DNA of 64,000 bases from Aricia agestis (GCF_905147365.1 NC_056408.1:1302001-1366000), one strand, 5' to 3'. Positions 46,155 to 56,509 are shown, numbered from the stretch's first letter. Numbers and translations are program-made. The notes: generated by a model from the sequence alone, not told the origin.

Positions 46155-46275
46155 TATTTGTTAAAAGTTATAATAATATCTTAATATAGTGGAAAAAGTG
46201 CAAGAAAAGTAGAGTGTTTTATTAGTGTACAACATGAATTTCCACCAAGAACCGACAGTACAATCAATTACATAT

Positions 46276-46792
46276 CCTACTTTAGAAGTTAGAGGGGGGG
46301 GGGGAATGGGGGGCACACACACACATTTTACCACATTGGAAGAGCCTCTCTCGCAAACTATTCAGGTTACAAAGAAATTATATTATAAGAAACCTCAATA
46401 TGATTTTTGAAGACCTATCCATATATACCCCACACGAATAGGTTAGACAAATTTTTTTTTTGTTTTAGTTGTACCTAGGGGAATCCCTAAAATTTTTGAT
46501 AATTTTTCAATTTGTATCAAAATCTTAATGCGGTTCACAGACTACATCTACTTACCAACTTTAAATAGTATAGCTCTTATGGTTTCGGAGAAAAGTGGCT
46601 GTGACATACCGGTGGTAGGCAACATGTAGTTCAACATTCTGAAAATATTTGATTCAAATTTATTCAGAAATAAAACAATTTTTATTTATTTTTTATTTAT
46701 ACGGACGGACAGACAGATAGACAGACAGACAGACAGACATGACGAATCTATAAGGGTTACGTTTTTTGCCATTTGGCTACGGAACCCTAAAA
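46276..46792 (+). repeat. Lepidopteran 'ccggccaagtgcgag' repeat, 3' part
   Basis: Resumes with the duplicated 12 bp and continues through a G-run and CA-run (46291-46323), 'agacctatccatatatac', 'gtggctgtgacatacc', a GACAGACAGACAGAC microsatellite and the ending ctacggaaccctaaaaac. It ends directly against a SINE E fragment. Confidence 0.8.
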
Positions 46793-46903
46793 ACTCACAC
46801 ACCGGTTTCGGTGGCGGTGGCCGGTTTCAATAAAACCAGGCCAGTAACGCAGGAGTAATATCATAGTGCCCAAGTGTGTACGCAATACATAAGAGCTCTC
46901 TGC
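46793..46903 (-). repeat. SINE family E, 3'-end fragment
   Basis: Inverted 3' region of SINE E ('cacaccggtttcggtggcgg', 'tagtgcccaagtgtgt'). The tRNA head is absent. Followed directly by family C tandem units. Confidence 0.75.
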
Positions 46904-46910
46904 GGTTAGC

Positions 46911-47440
46911 AGAAACCATTTTATTTAACGTCTGAGAACCGTAAATTTTTCCGAGATAAAAAGGATCCTATGGCCTTTTCCGGGACTCAAAGTATCTCCA
47001 TACCAAGTTTCATCAAAATTTGTTCAGCGGCTTAGGCGCAAAATAGAAAACTTTATAACGCTGTAACCGTACATTTTTCAAGACAATAATTACCTTATGT
47101 CCTTTCACGAGAGTCAAAGTATGTGTACACCAATTTTCATGAAATTCGGTTCTGTGGTTTAGGCGCAAATCATTTTTGTTTATCATACAGGTACCGTACC
47201 TTTTTCCCGGATGTAAAGTATCCTTTGTCCTTTCCCGACACATAACGTACCTACATACCAAATATCATTGAAATCCATGTAGCGGTATAAGCAGAAATCA
47301 TTTTTATTGAATGCCTGGGAACCGTACACTTTTTTGGAATAAAAAGGATCCTATGTCCTTTTCAGGGACTCAAAGTATCTCCATACCAAATTTCGTAAAA
47401 ATCGGTTTAGCGGTGTGGGCGTGACGAGGTAATTTTATAT
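46911..47440 (+). repeat. Four tandem 128-bp units of family C
   Basis: The accgta anchor falls at 46938, 47066, 47193 and 47321, that is every 127-128 bp. Each unit has 'tcctatgtccttt'-type, 'ctccataccaa'-type and 'ggtttagcgg'-type blocks in diverged form. The tandem arrangement is longer and more regular than in any other family C copy here. Confidence 0.85.
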
Positions 47441-48113
47441 AATAGGACAATAATGTTATATGTAATAAGCCCTATAGCAATATAGCATTAACCATTTTTA
47501 TACTTTTTCTCTTAAAAACGAATGTAAAATTAATTTCTTTTTTCATAATCATAATCTACGCATTTCAACAAAAAAAAAATGATACCGCACAATAACATTT
47601 TTTTGCTTAAAATAAGCAGAAAATAAAGATTATTCCAGAAAAACTTAAAACGCCGATTACTCGAAACTAGTCCGATGTGGGATGACACACCAACGCTTAA
47701 CAGCATCTATTACTCGTATGTATGTTAGTCTATAAGGTATAAGTATATAATATGGGCCAAGTTGTCTGAGTTAAATAAATAAATAAAAAATATTTATTAC
47801 GTCACTGAGAAATAATAAGTAGCTAGTATTAATTATCAATTATTTATAATAAATAAGGTATGAGAGGCAGCCCTAAAACATACATGTTGTTGAAGAAGGC
47901 TGTATTGTTTTTATAAATTATGTATGCTTTGTCGAAATCTCCATCCCGTACGAAAATTGTCGGAAATTATACAAAACAAACGAGCGACAAGCAGACATCA
48001 CGGTTGACCCTTGTTTATGTATTCGATTCTGCTTGGCTATATGCCTGTTTAGTGTATGTATTAAGAAAAAACGGATTTATGTATGCTGACATAATAATTA
48101 CATTGAAACCATA
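47441..48113. other. Stretch without recognised features
   Basis: AT-rich; nothing recognised. Confidence 0.4.
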
Positions 48114-48425
48114 ACGCCTCCGTGGTCCAGTGGTTAAGAGCGTGGCTCTTGACTCGGAGGTCGTGGGCTCGATTCCCGCGTTGAAAACATATTGTTATTT
48201 TCAAGTTTGGTTAGGACAATGCAGGCTGATCACCTGATTGTCTGACAAGAGATGACCCATGCGTCGGATGGGAATGTTAAAAGTCTGTCCTGCGCCTGAT
48301 CTCTCGCCAGTCGTGTCGGTCTTCCGTTCCACTGGGTTATGAGAGAAAAAGAAATAGAGAGTGCTCTTGTGTACTGCGCACACTTGGGCACTATAAAAAT
48401 TACTTTTGCGTAACTTCAATAATAA
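48114..48425 (+). repeat. SINE family E, plus-strand copy of a tail-to-tail pair
   Basis: tRNA head with A box TGGTCCAGTGG and B box region GGCTCGATTCC, body as in the copy at 26125, 3' end truncated after 'acttttgcgtaact'. Joined through an AATAATAAT tract to an inverted copy at 48430. Confidence 0.88.
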
Positions 48426-48429
48426 TAAC

Positions 48430-48723
48430 TCCCACACCGGTTTCGGTGACGGTGGTCAGTTTCATTGAGTTCACAAGAGCAATCTCCATACCTATACTCC
48501 CATAACCCAGTGGGACGGAAGACCGACACGACTGGCGAGAGATCAGGCGCAGGAGCGATTTTTTACATGCCCATCCGACGCATGGAACCTATTTGTCAGA
48601 CAATCAGGTGATCAGCCTACATTGCTCTAACCAAACTAAGAAATAATATGTTTCCAACGCGGGAATCGAATCCATGACCTTCGAGTCAAGAGCCACGTTT
48701 TAAACCACTGGACCTTGGGGTCT
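48430..48723 (-). repeat. SINE family E, minus-strand copy of the pair
   Basis: Inverted copy facing the one at 48114. It has an internal deletion after 'cagtttcattgagttcac' and a complete, diverged tRNA-like head at its far end. Confidence 0.85.
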
Positions 48724-49061
48724 AAACTACTGACATAAACAATTACTATAGACCTAGAGGATATGTTCCGAAATAACACCCATTATATTGGCCAGTGCTC
48801 ATGACGTCTTGAATCGGTATATTTTTTTATATTTTATTTTATTTTTATTTTTTATTTGCACGGAAAACATACAGTGAAAAACATAAATTAAAATTAAAGC
48901 TGAATAATTTCTATGCACTATTAACATGTTTCCACAATTAGAAATCTAAACATTAACAAATTTGCTTTACATTTAGGTAGACAAGTATTTATAATTGATA
49001 CAAAAACACGTTACAAAAGCATCATACGTTATCAATAATACAAATGTAGTGAAGCCAACAA

Positions 49062-50760
49062 TCAGTGACCAGCCTCAAACCAATTTTGATTAATTGACTT
49101 TCTGATGGTATAAGTAGATGAATCAAAAATGTCAATGTCATGGTGTTTAATCAAATCATTCATGCAAGCAGGTGTGATTACGAAAAAGGAATTCTTCCTA
49201 TAATTTGAGTGGGGGAAAGGAATATAAAAGGGGTTGTAGGAGCATATTCTGGGTGAGCGTGAAGGGACATTCAGGTTAATTTTGGAAATAAGAAGGGAGG
49301 AATCTATTTTGTTTTGGGCAATATTTAGAAATGTGCAAGTGTCAGCTACTTGACGTCTGAGACGCAGGGGTAGCATGTGAAACCTTCTGCATCTCGATTC
49401 GTAGTCAGTGTCAGATGTACCGCACTTGTACTGTAAAAATCTTACGAATCGTTTTTGGATAGATTCCAGCCTGTTTATATACGTAATGTACTGAGGGTTC
49501 CAAATTTGAGAGCAGAATTCAAGGACACTACGTACATACGAGCAATACAGTATTTTTAGGATTTTTATATTTTTGAATTGGGAGCTCATTCTGATTACAA
49601 ACCCAAGCGACTTGTTGGCCTTCGAAATAATGTGATCCAGATGCTTGGAGTATGAGAGTTTCGAGTCGTGAATGACGCCTAGGTCACGAATCTCTGACAC
49701 TTTCTTTAAAGACTGTTCACGCAGTGAATAGGAGAGGTTCTTTACGTTCTTAATAGCCCGACTAAACGTTATCGCATAGCATTTATTAGTATTCAGGTCT
49801 AACTTATTGTCTCGACAATATTTTTCAAGCCTGTTAAATTCCTCCTGTAGTAAGTAGCAGTCAGTCAGTGATGTGATATTTTTGAAAACCTTCATATCGT
49901 CAGCGTATAAAAGAAATTTAGAGTGACGAAAACATGTGTGTATATCATTCACAAATAGGTTGAATAGTAGGGGTCCCAACATAGAACCTTGGGGGACACC
50001 TGATGGTACAGTAGTCCACGGGGAGGTAAAACCATTAACCACTACAGCCTGAGACCTATTTTGAACATAAGAGGTGAACCACCTGTACAAATTCCCATGA
50101 ATTCCGGCGTTTAAAAGTTTTTTCAGAAGCAGCGAGTGATCTATTCGATCAAAAGCTTTGCTGTAATCAGTAAAGATGGCGTCAACCTGACCACCTGAGT
50201 CCATATTCTCAGCAATGTATTCAACGAAGGTTAAGAGATTGGAAGTTGTTGATCTGCGCAACAAGGAAACCATGTTGTTCAGGAATAAAAAGGTTTGCGA
50301 GAGAACTATATACTTGTGTATAAACGATTTTTTCCAAAAGCTTGGCGAACACGCACAGTTTTGAAATGGGTCTATAATTCTTTATTTCATTTTTACTACC
50401 ACTCTTATGAATTGGTGAAACAAAGGCTGATTTCCATATGTTTGGGACTATACCTTCTGTTACAGACCGCTTAAATAATAGGGTAATAGGTAACGTCAAG
50501 GAATCTGAGCAGCGGGATATAAATTGGGGTGGGACGTTATCCGGGCCCGCGCCTTTAGTGACATCAACTGTACCGAGTAACTTATTAATAGTTTGTGGTA
50601 ATATTTCAATACTTGATATTACTGAGTTATCATTTGTATTTGTTTTTGGAGGGGAGTGGGTGGAAATAGTGGATGATTGCAAGTAGTTACTGTTGAAGAA
50701 ATCCGAAAATAAAGAACAAGCTTCCTCGCCCGAGGTAGTACTGTGACCATCAAATATCAA
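49062..50760 (-). pseudogene. Non-LTR reverse transcriptase, one frameshift
   Basis: Two overlapping frames. The first (50760-50221) has GAGPDNVPPQF, WKSAFVSPIHKSG and NYRPISKL, ending in PEQHGF. There a shift occurs and the second frame (50273-49062) carries on with the same domain: AIFTDYSKAFDRIDH (catalytic Asp), VPQGSMLGPLLFNLF, FLLYADDMKVF (catalytic YADD), LDLNTNKCYAITFSR, and a thumb/connection region with SVLEFCSQIWNPQY. The motif order and VPQGS...LGPLLF type match Jockey/CR1-like LINEs. In life this enzyme copies LINE RNA at the nicked target. The frame ends at a natural-looking stop at 49062. Confidence 0.88.
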
Positions 50761-50787
50761 AGAGGACGGAAATGAACAAGTGCTCGA

Positions 50788-51530
50788 CTAGTTATTTTTT
50801 ATGAAAGACCAAAAGAGCTCGGGGTTTTGGGCTATCGCGAGTTCACAATTATCTAAATAAGATTGATAACAACTGTCTTCCAAGGCCTTAGCCCTTTTGC
50901 GTAATAATTTAAAAGATTCATAATCTGATGTATTTCCATACGTACGGTATTTACGTAGGAATTTGTATTTCTCCTTAAGAACTTTTTTTAAGGCAGAACT
51001 ATACCAAGCTGGAAAGTTTCTAGTATTACTGATATATTTTTGAGGAACGTGGGAATTAATGATGTGATATAAATGATTATAAAATATAGTCGTTGCGTCA
51101 TTTAGTGAGCCTCTATTAAGACAATCTTCCCAATTAATGTTATTTAATTCAGAATTGATTTTGTCATAGTCACCTAAGGAATATATGTACTTTTTTCGTG
51201 GCTTAACTTCAAGTGGCTTTTGGCTTCTTAGGGTTAAGTTTATATCTAGAGATTTATGATGTGCATCTTCAGGTACTAGTGGTGAACCACAAGCTGCGAC
51301 CACACATTGAGTATTGGAAAGGACCAGATCTAATATTCTTTCATTAATGTTTTTGCAGAAATTGTATTGCGATAGGTTACATTCAGTTAAAGTATCTAAA
51401 AAGCTCGTCTGTGCTTCGCTAATGGCACCCTTATTTAGGTCCTAGGATGTTTAGGCATCGACGAAATGTTCATGAAAGGTTGATGCAAAGCTACTGTCGT
51501 TTAAAATAACATTACCGTTAGTTTTGGAGT
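50788..51530 (-). pseudogene. LINE endonuclease tail and linker
   Basis: The frame 51303-50788 and its upstream extension in the same frame (ILDLVLS..., then VPEDAHHKSLDI) show the C-terminal end of an apurinic-type endonuclease, where the D-x-HH-like motif is part of the active site. It is followed by a long basic-helical linker (INSHVPQKYI, FPAWYSSALKKVLKEKYKF, NPELFWSFIKN). A stop after IKNN separates it from the reverse transcriptase frame at 50760. Further upstream (51430-51530) stops appear, so most of the endonuclease is lost or decayed. Confidence 0.75.
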
Positions 51531-51540
51531 GTTAAAAATT

Positions 51541-52657
51541 ATGCTTGCAATACTAGATCGACAAAATAAAAATTACTCTTTTGGCCAGACATTATTATAA
51601 CAAAATATCATATTATGAAACTTTTCAAACAGTAATTAGCTAATTAATAGTCAAGTATTAGTAACAAATTGTTAATCTGTAATTAGCACAGTAACATTTG
51701 ACCGCTCGGTCAAGTTAAGCCGACAGTAATTACTATTGGTTTGTTAAACTCGCTCGTTAGTTATATTTCTAATCTGTTTAATCATCAGCCCGGTGGTCGA
51801 TTCTCTGGTTTTGACATGCTGTCCCTCTCAAAGATACGTCTAATCGCGTACGTGTGAATGAGACAAATGTACCTAAATTTTGAACTGTAACGCAGATTGT
51901 AGCTGCATCCCGTACCGTTTGGGCTCTACTATAGAATAAACATACATAGACTGCTAGAATAGATTCCTTTTTAATGTATTTAGAAAGATTATTACGTGAA
52001 TTTGTCATCATTTGTCTGTGTTAGATTTAGTTTTAATACACTAGTACAGTATAATAGAATTTAAAGTTAAGGTAGGATATGACAAACGTAGGTTGTAAGT
52101 GCACAGAGTCATTACAAACAGGATATTAAAACTCGATTTACTGACTCATGTTAAGAAAAATAATAGATTAACTAGCTTTTATTAAATAAACTTTTAATAC
52201 TTTATGAAATGTAAATAGATCAAATATAATATATGTTTATTCAAGCGGACCGAGTACAAACCACAGTTGCAATCACAATAAATTGTATGTGTAAATTAAA
52301 CTGAAATAAAAGTATGTATCACCAGTTAGAACATAATGTGGCTGAATTACCGCTCTCCTGACGGTTGTAAATATAATATGATTTTGAACGTAAGGATAAG
52401 CCCAACGGAACATTTTATATCAACCTTCTTTGTACAACTCAATAACTCGATCGTGTGAATATCAGACACAATAGATATTCAACTGTTATGCAGCATCCGG
52501 GTGCCGCTTCGGAGTTGATGGGTTAAATGAATAAATAAAGGAATTGCTCGTTTAAAAGTATTTTATTAGAAATAGACTATGTTGTTCATCGCAAGCTATT
52601 TACATTAATTATTGTTGTTGTGTTCAAAAATGTCCTACTATTTACATTTACATTAAT
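51541..52657. other. Stretch without recognised features
   Basis: AT-rich; no gene or repeat recognised. Confidence 0.4.
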
Positions 52658-53328
52658 TACCGTAAAACGGGTAAAATAGGAATGCCGGGGTAAATAGGCA
52701 TAAAACTCGGATTTTCTAAACCGTTCTGTTCTTGCTTTACAGTCCTAAAGATTAAAACCTTTTTTTGAATTTTTGAACGAACCTGTATTTTTTTCTTCTG
52801 GCTACACTGAGAATTCAAGTCTACCAATCAGGTTACAATAAAAAAAATCCTTTCAAAGATAGGTCTTGATGGACATGCGAAATTTGTGCATTTTAACTTT
52901 GTGTTTTTAAAGAGTTACACTGCGAAAAAGTGTTGATATTGACGTGAATTGGATTATAATATTGTAATACGCCCTAAAAAAACGTGAAGTTAAGAAAATT
53001 ATTGCGTAATTTCATTGAAAATCTTAGTTTTTCTAGAACACAAATTTTTAGTTATTTTTTGCCATAATTGGAACGCGAAGGGGGAAAATTGGTTCATGAA
53101 CTGCTATAATTGGAACAATACGGGGGATATTTGGTAAGACTAAGGGGTTAGATGGAATGTTCAAATAGGGTTGTCAAACATTTTAATTGTGCATTTATTT
53201 AGTTGCAATAATACTTTCTATTCTATTTGTAATTTTTAAAACACAATTTACTAACATCGAAGTTGGCAATAAAAACTTATTTTATTATTTTAGCGACACT
53301 TCATTATTTTCATTTTATTTTTTTCAGA

Positions 53329-53700
53329 ATGCCTCGTAACTACGTACTTACCTAAACCGGGTGCTAAAACCTATAAGAAATACGACGAATTCTAAAGCAA
53401 GCTTTTAGGTGGCTTTCGGATCTTTGCCGCGAGCGACCGCGACCGACGAAAATTCAAACGAAATGCCACTTTATGACATAGGCGATAGGTTTCATTTTAC
53501 TCTACCTACTAGCTTTTACGCCGCCGCCGGCAGCAGCGTGGGTTGCCACCAAAATGTCAGTAGAAAATGACACTTATATTCTATGTCATAAAGTAGCATT
53601 TTATTTAAATTTTCACCGGTCGCGGTCGCTCGCGGCAAAGATCCGAAAGCCACCTTTAGATGAGATAAAGTCAACGAAGAACAGCTTAAATTAAATAATA
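53329..53700 (+). pseudogene. N-terminal HTH fragment of a pogo-type transposase
   Basis: ATG at 53329 directly follows a strong acceptor-like tract (tttttttcag). The start MPRNYV and, after a small frame disturbance, KPGAKTYKKYDE match the usual opening of pogo/Tigger transposases. The helix that follows is interrupted by a MITE (53408-53654) and goes on after it as LDEIKSTKNSLN, the expected continuation of a psq-type helix-turn-helix that binds the element's ends. The rest dissolves into an AAT-repeat tract. Small frame losses before and after the MITE mean it cannot be translated as it stands. Confidence 0.65.
53408..53654. mobile_element. Foldback MITE inside the pogo-type transposase relic
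   Basis: A 247-bp element with inverted ends of at least 37 bp starting GGTGGCTTTCGGATCTTTGC, flanked by TTTA on both sides (53404-53407 and 53655-53658). GC-rich inner part. Superfamily not assigned. Confidence 0.85.
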
Positions 53701-53790
53701 CTAATAATAATATTAATAATAAATATTATTATTAGTATTATATATTAATAATAAATAATATTACTAATAATAATAAATAATACTTATAAA
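53690..53790. repeat. AAT/ATT microsatellite tract
   Basis: About 100 bp of mixed taat/ataata repeats, partly palindromic (ataataaatattattatta). It lies where the transposase frame is lost. Confidence 0.9.
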
Positions 53791-54298
53791 TGGTCCTAAG
53801 TGCTTACCTACCTTCTCATAGTTTTCTAAGCTAAATGCAATATATTTGCTACTAAGTACCTGAAATAAAAATTTGATCTCTCAAAGGATAGCTTTAATTT
53901 ATGACACAATACTTTATTTAACTAAATACCTAATTAAAACATAAAAATAAGTACTTACTTAGGTAACCTACTTGAGTTTTTTTCACTTGGTGCCTACTTT
54001 TGAAAGTGGCAGCCCTGGCCATAATTTCTATTTCCCTCGGTCTCGAACCTATTATCCCCATCAGGGGTAAATTGGAATTCAACAAGGTTTTATTTGATTT
54101 TCTCAAAATATAACGATAATTTGGTAATCTAACGCTATCTTACTTCTAAAACCGCTTACCATACATCCGCAAGTATACCTTGAATAACTCTGATCGTAAC
54201 AGAAGAAGGTTTAATTTTTAATTGAAGGGGAAGATTGGACCAATTTACCCCGATTTACGGTACTGTAGATCCGGGACAAAAAGAAAAGAGAAGAAATT

Positions 54299-54474
54299 GA
54301 CGATCTCTGTGGCTCAGTGGTGAGCGCATTGGTAGCTCAAGCCGGGGGTCGAGGGTTCGAGTCCCGCCGACGGAACAAAAAGTTTTCAAAGTTCCTGCGT
54401 CATGGATGTGTATTAAATATGTGTATCATATAATAAAAATCTTAAATATATGTATAGTATAAAAGTATTAAATA
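54299..54474 (+). repeat. SINE family G, 5' part (split by TIR transposon)
   Basis: tRNA-like head with A box TGGCTCAGTGG and B box GGTTCGAGTCC, then 'aaaaagttttcaaagttcct'. It stops at TA (54473-54474), where the family B transposon starts, and resumes at 55971. Confidence 0.88.
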
Positions 54475-54865
54475 CAGGGTGCAATTAAACCTACCTGCCA
54501 AATTTTTTTTGGGGCTTAGGTATCATTAGGTGAGTCCATTAAACCAAAAAACATAGGGTGTTAATTTTTTTACAATAACATATTTTATCCCAAAAAAAAT
54601 CGATGCACAATGGTAACTTCATAAGTTAATAATAATTGCGATATTGCGACCGAGCTAAGTACATCGCGCCGCACCGATATCCACTATCCAGTCCAGAGTC
54701 GAGACCGGTTATGCGTAGGGGTAAAGCGGGGGTGACGCGCGGGGTGGGAGGCGGGAGGCCCGCCGCCCGCCGGCGACCGTTTAGTACCACGCGCGTAGTT
54801 GTATAGCTAACACGTAATTACTTTCTTTGTCACGGCGCCCCCGGCCACCGCGCTTTAATTAGTGT

Positions 54866-55009
54866 ATGTTACAATGTACCCTAACCACGATCGAGTGTTA
54901 TGAAATGTGGAGGCATAGGTGGAGGTGCTCCATTTTGAGTAGCGAAAGCTTACGCGGAACCCAGAGACTGTACGAGCAAGAAAACGTTCCTCGTCTTCGT
55001 AACAGCTGA
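54866..55009 (+). pseudogene. Possible decayed HTH frame of the family B element
   Basis: A 47-codon frame from ATG to TGA. The part ECYEMW... to GTQRLYEQENVPRLRN resembles the start of insect transposon HTH proteins, where a helix with RLYxE precedes a proline-arginine motif. The match is by eye only and rests on few residues, so it may be coincidence. Confidence 0.25.
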
Positions 55010-55606
55010 TTGATGATTCTCGAATGCAGCAGCTGTACCCTGAATCTGAATCGCGAGACAACCAAAGACTCGGATTATGGACAGTTCGCACTTCGCAACA
55101 CCTGCACACGCCTAGCCAGCCTCGAAGACATGCCTCTGACGAGGTTAAAAGTGACAAAGTTGTGCTTAAAAAACTTTTAACGTAACAAACTTTTAAAGAC
55201 AATGTGCAAAACGCGCTAGACTTTGCTTAGAGCAAAACGGATTGCAGTTTGCACTCGTTTGAACTATGCTAAGTGTAGACAAGATGGAAGTAAATAAGAC
55301 TTAGAGGTGGGTTGTTTTGATTTTTATTTTTTAATTAGTTGTACTGTGTACATAAGTTAATTGAATTTTTAAATACGCCTAAATGCAAAGGATGTGGTTT
55401 AGATTTATTAAGTGCTTATTTTTCGTAATTAAAAAGTTGTAATTTTCGATTCTTTTGATGTGTATCAATTAATTTTATTCTAAACATACCTGTCTACGTC
55501 CTTTACATTTGACGGTTCTAAGTTCGTCAAAGTATGAAATACTTGTACAATTATCTATTCTGTGGTATGAAGGGAAAATTCGCAACTTATGATAATAACA
55601 AGAATG

Positions 55607-55772
55607 CAGTGACGGATTAGCCCTTAATCAAATTAAGTAATTGCCTAGGGCATCACGTCTGAGGGGACACCAGAAGAGTAAAGGTTCAAAGACCGATTCT
55701 AGTTGAGATACGGATAGGGGGGCCCACAGGCATGGATTGCTTAGGGCATCAAGTAGTCTTAATCCGTCACTG
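55607..55772. mobile_element. hAT-type MITE with perfect 8-bp target duplication
   Basis: Inverted ends CAGTGACGGATTA and TAATCCGTCACTG bound 166 bp. CAAGAATG occurs on both sides (55599-55606 and 55773-55780). An 8-bp duplication with CAGTG-type ends is the signature of hAT elements. It lies inside the family B transposon. Confidence 0.9.
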
Positions 55773-55970
55773 CAAGAATGTCAATGGAAGGGCGGGGCGG
55801 GGCCGGGCCGCGCATGTGTCCATATTTTGTGATGTTTGGTAGGATAACTTTCGGAGGCTATTTCTCAAAATTTTAGTACTGAGTGATTATAAAAGAAGAA
55901 ATACGTGTATTTTTATTTTAAACAAGGATCAATATATCCAAATTTGGCAGGAAGGTTAAATTGCACCCTG

Positions 55971-56076
55971 TATATTTCCGTTGTCTGGTCCTTCACCTCC
56001 TCCACAAGTCCTTCAGGTACTTACCACAGGGCCAGACTGACGTGGTGTGAAGCGTCCATAGACATTATTATTATTA
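55971..56076 (+). repeat. SINE family G, 3' part
   Basis: Resumes with 'tatatttccgttgtctgg', then 'ggtacttaccacagggccag', then 'gtggtgtgaagcgtccatag' and an ATT tail. Completes the copy begun at 54299. Confidence 0.88.
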
Positions 56077-56509
56077 AAAAGTATTTTATCTAATTTACCG
56101 GAATTAAAATTATCTACATAACAAATGTTATCCAAATTGGTTAATCGACTTCAGCTTAGAAGCAAAAGACAGAAAGATAAAAATACTAAAGTTACTAATA
56201 ATTTAGTCTTGTTTGATAACATGAACAGCGTTATTGAATATCTGTAGCCGTAGATAAATTCATAATGGCCCAGAAGGGCACTTACGTTAGAGACATTTTA
56301 AAGCTATGAAGAGCCTGTCTTGGAATCGCATATAAACGTAGTGACATTGTAAAATATCGTCAAATAAACATTTGTTATTTCTATGAACATAAACCTGCAG
56401 GAAATAAAATTGCAGTCGTCTTCATACTTTTGCCATCGATTGGATTATTTCACAAAGGTTCAGCTGCAATTCTTAATTTTAATGGAATAAGCTTTGTCAA
56501 AGTACATAT
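56077..56509. other. Stretch without recognised features
   Basis: Nothing recognised. Confidence 0.35.

Larger units (their letters stand above)
45173..46275. mobile_element. 1.1-kb non-autonomous element with inverted ribozyme-bearing arms
   Basis: Left arm 45173-45477 (305 bp) and right arm 45920-46227 (308 bp) are inverted repeats with only a few differences (a 3-nt indel near the outer end and scattered substitutions). A 48-bp single-sided tail (46228-46275) follows the right arm. The outer flanks carry the same 12 bp (45161-45172 and 46276-46287), a target duplication inside a known repeat. Each arm contains a hammerhead-type motif pointing outward. The 442-bp middle is AT-rich, has no reading frame, and carries eight TGTCAA/TGTCCA/TGTCAC words. 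Inverted terminal repeats with a one-sided extra tail and hammerhead ribozymes are all described for Penelope-like elements, so this is probably a Penelope-related non-autonomous or retrozyme-like element. The helper is not evident. Confidence 0.8.
48815..51540 (-). mobile_element. Jockey/CR1-superfamily LINE, 5'-truncated
   Basis: Minus-strand element with endonuclease C-terminal residues near the 5' break (about 51540), a linker, a full-length reverse transcriptase region and a 3' UTR ending in an AAATAAAAATAAAATA-type tail (48815-48860). Two clear breaks disable it: a stop near 50788 and a frameshift near 50250. A third disturbance lies near 51440-51470. ORF1 and most of the endonuclease are missing, the usual result of incomplete target-primed reverse transcription. 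Confidence 0.85.
52660..54260. mobile_element. Pogo-like (Tc1/mariner superfamily) transposon relic
   Basis: Termini CCGTAAAACGGGTAAAATAG (left) and, inverted, CCGTAAATCGGGGTAAATTG (right), with TA on both sides (52658-52659, 54261-54262). Length 1,601 bp including a nested MITE (53408-53654). Near the middle is a decayed start of a pogo/Tigger-type transposase (53329 onward). TA target and an HTH of this type fit the pogo group. The DDE catalytic domain is not recognisable, so the copy is non-autonomous. Confidence 0.75.
54475..55970. mobile_element. TA-flanked TIR transposon (family B) inserted in SINE G
   Basis: Length 1,496 bp. Left end CAGGGTGCAATTAAACCTAC and right end, inverted, CAGGGTGCAATTTAACCTTC. 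TA duplicated at 54473-54474 and 55971-55972. The uninterrupted SINE G copy at 57465 shows that this site has a single TA-containing stretch. The TA target and CAG start suggest a Tc1/mariner-like element. The interior has a GC-rich block (54650-54850), a possible decayed HTH frame (54866-55009) and a nested hAT-type MITE (55607-55772). No full transposase. A solo right end of the same family lies at 607-716. Confidence 0.85.

Noticed and set aside
54855..55202. 115-codon minus-strand frame rich in serine and cysteine
   Set aside because: It lies inside the family B transposon in a GC-rich block. No family is recognised, and the plus-strand frame there looks more like decayed transposon protein.
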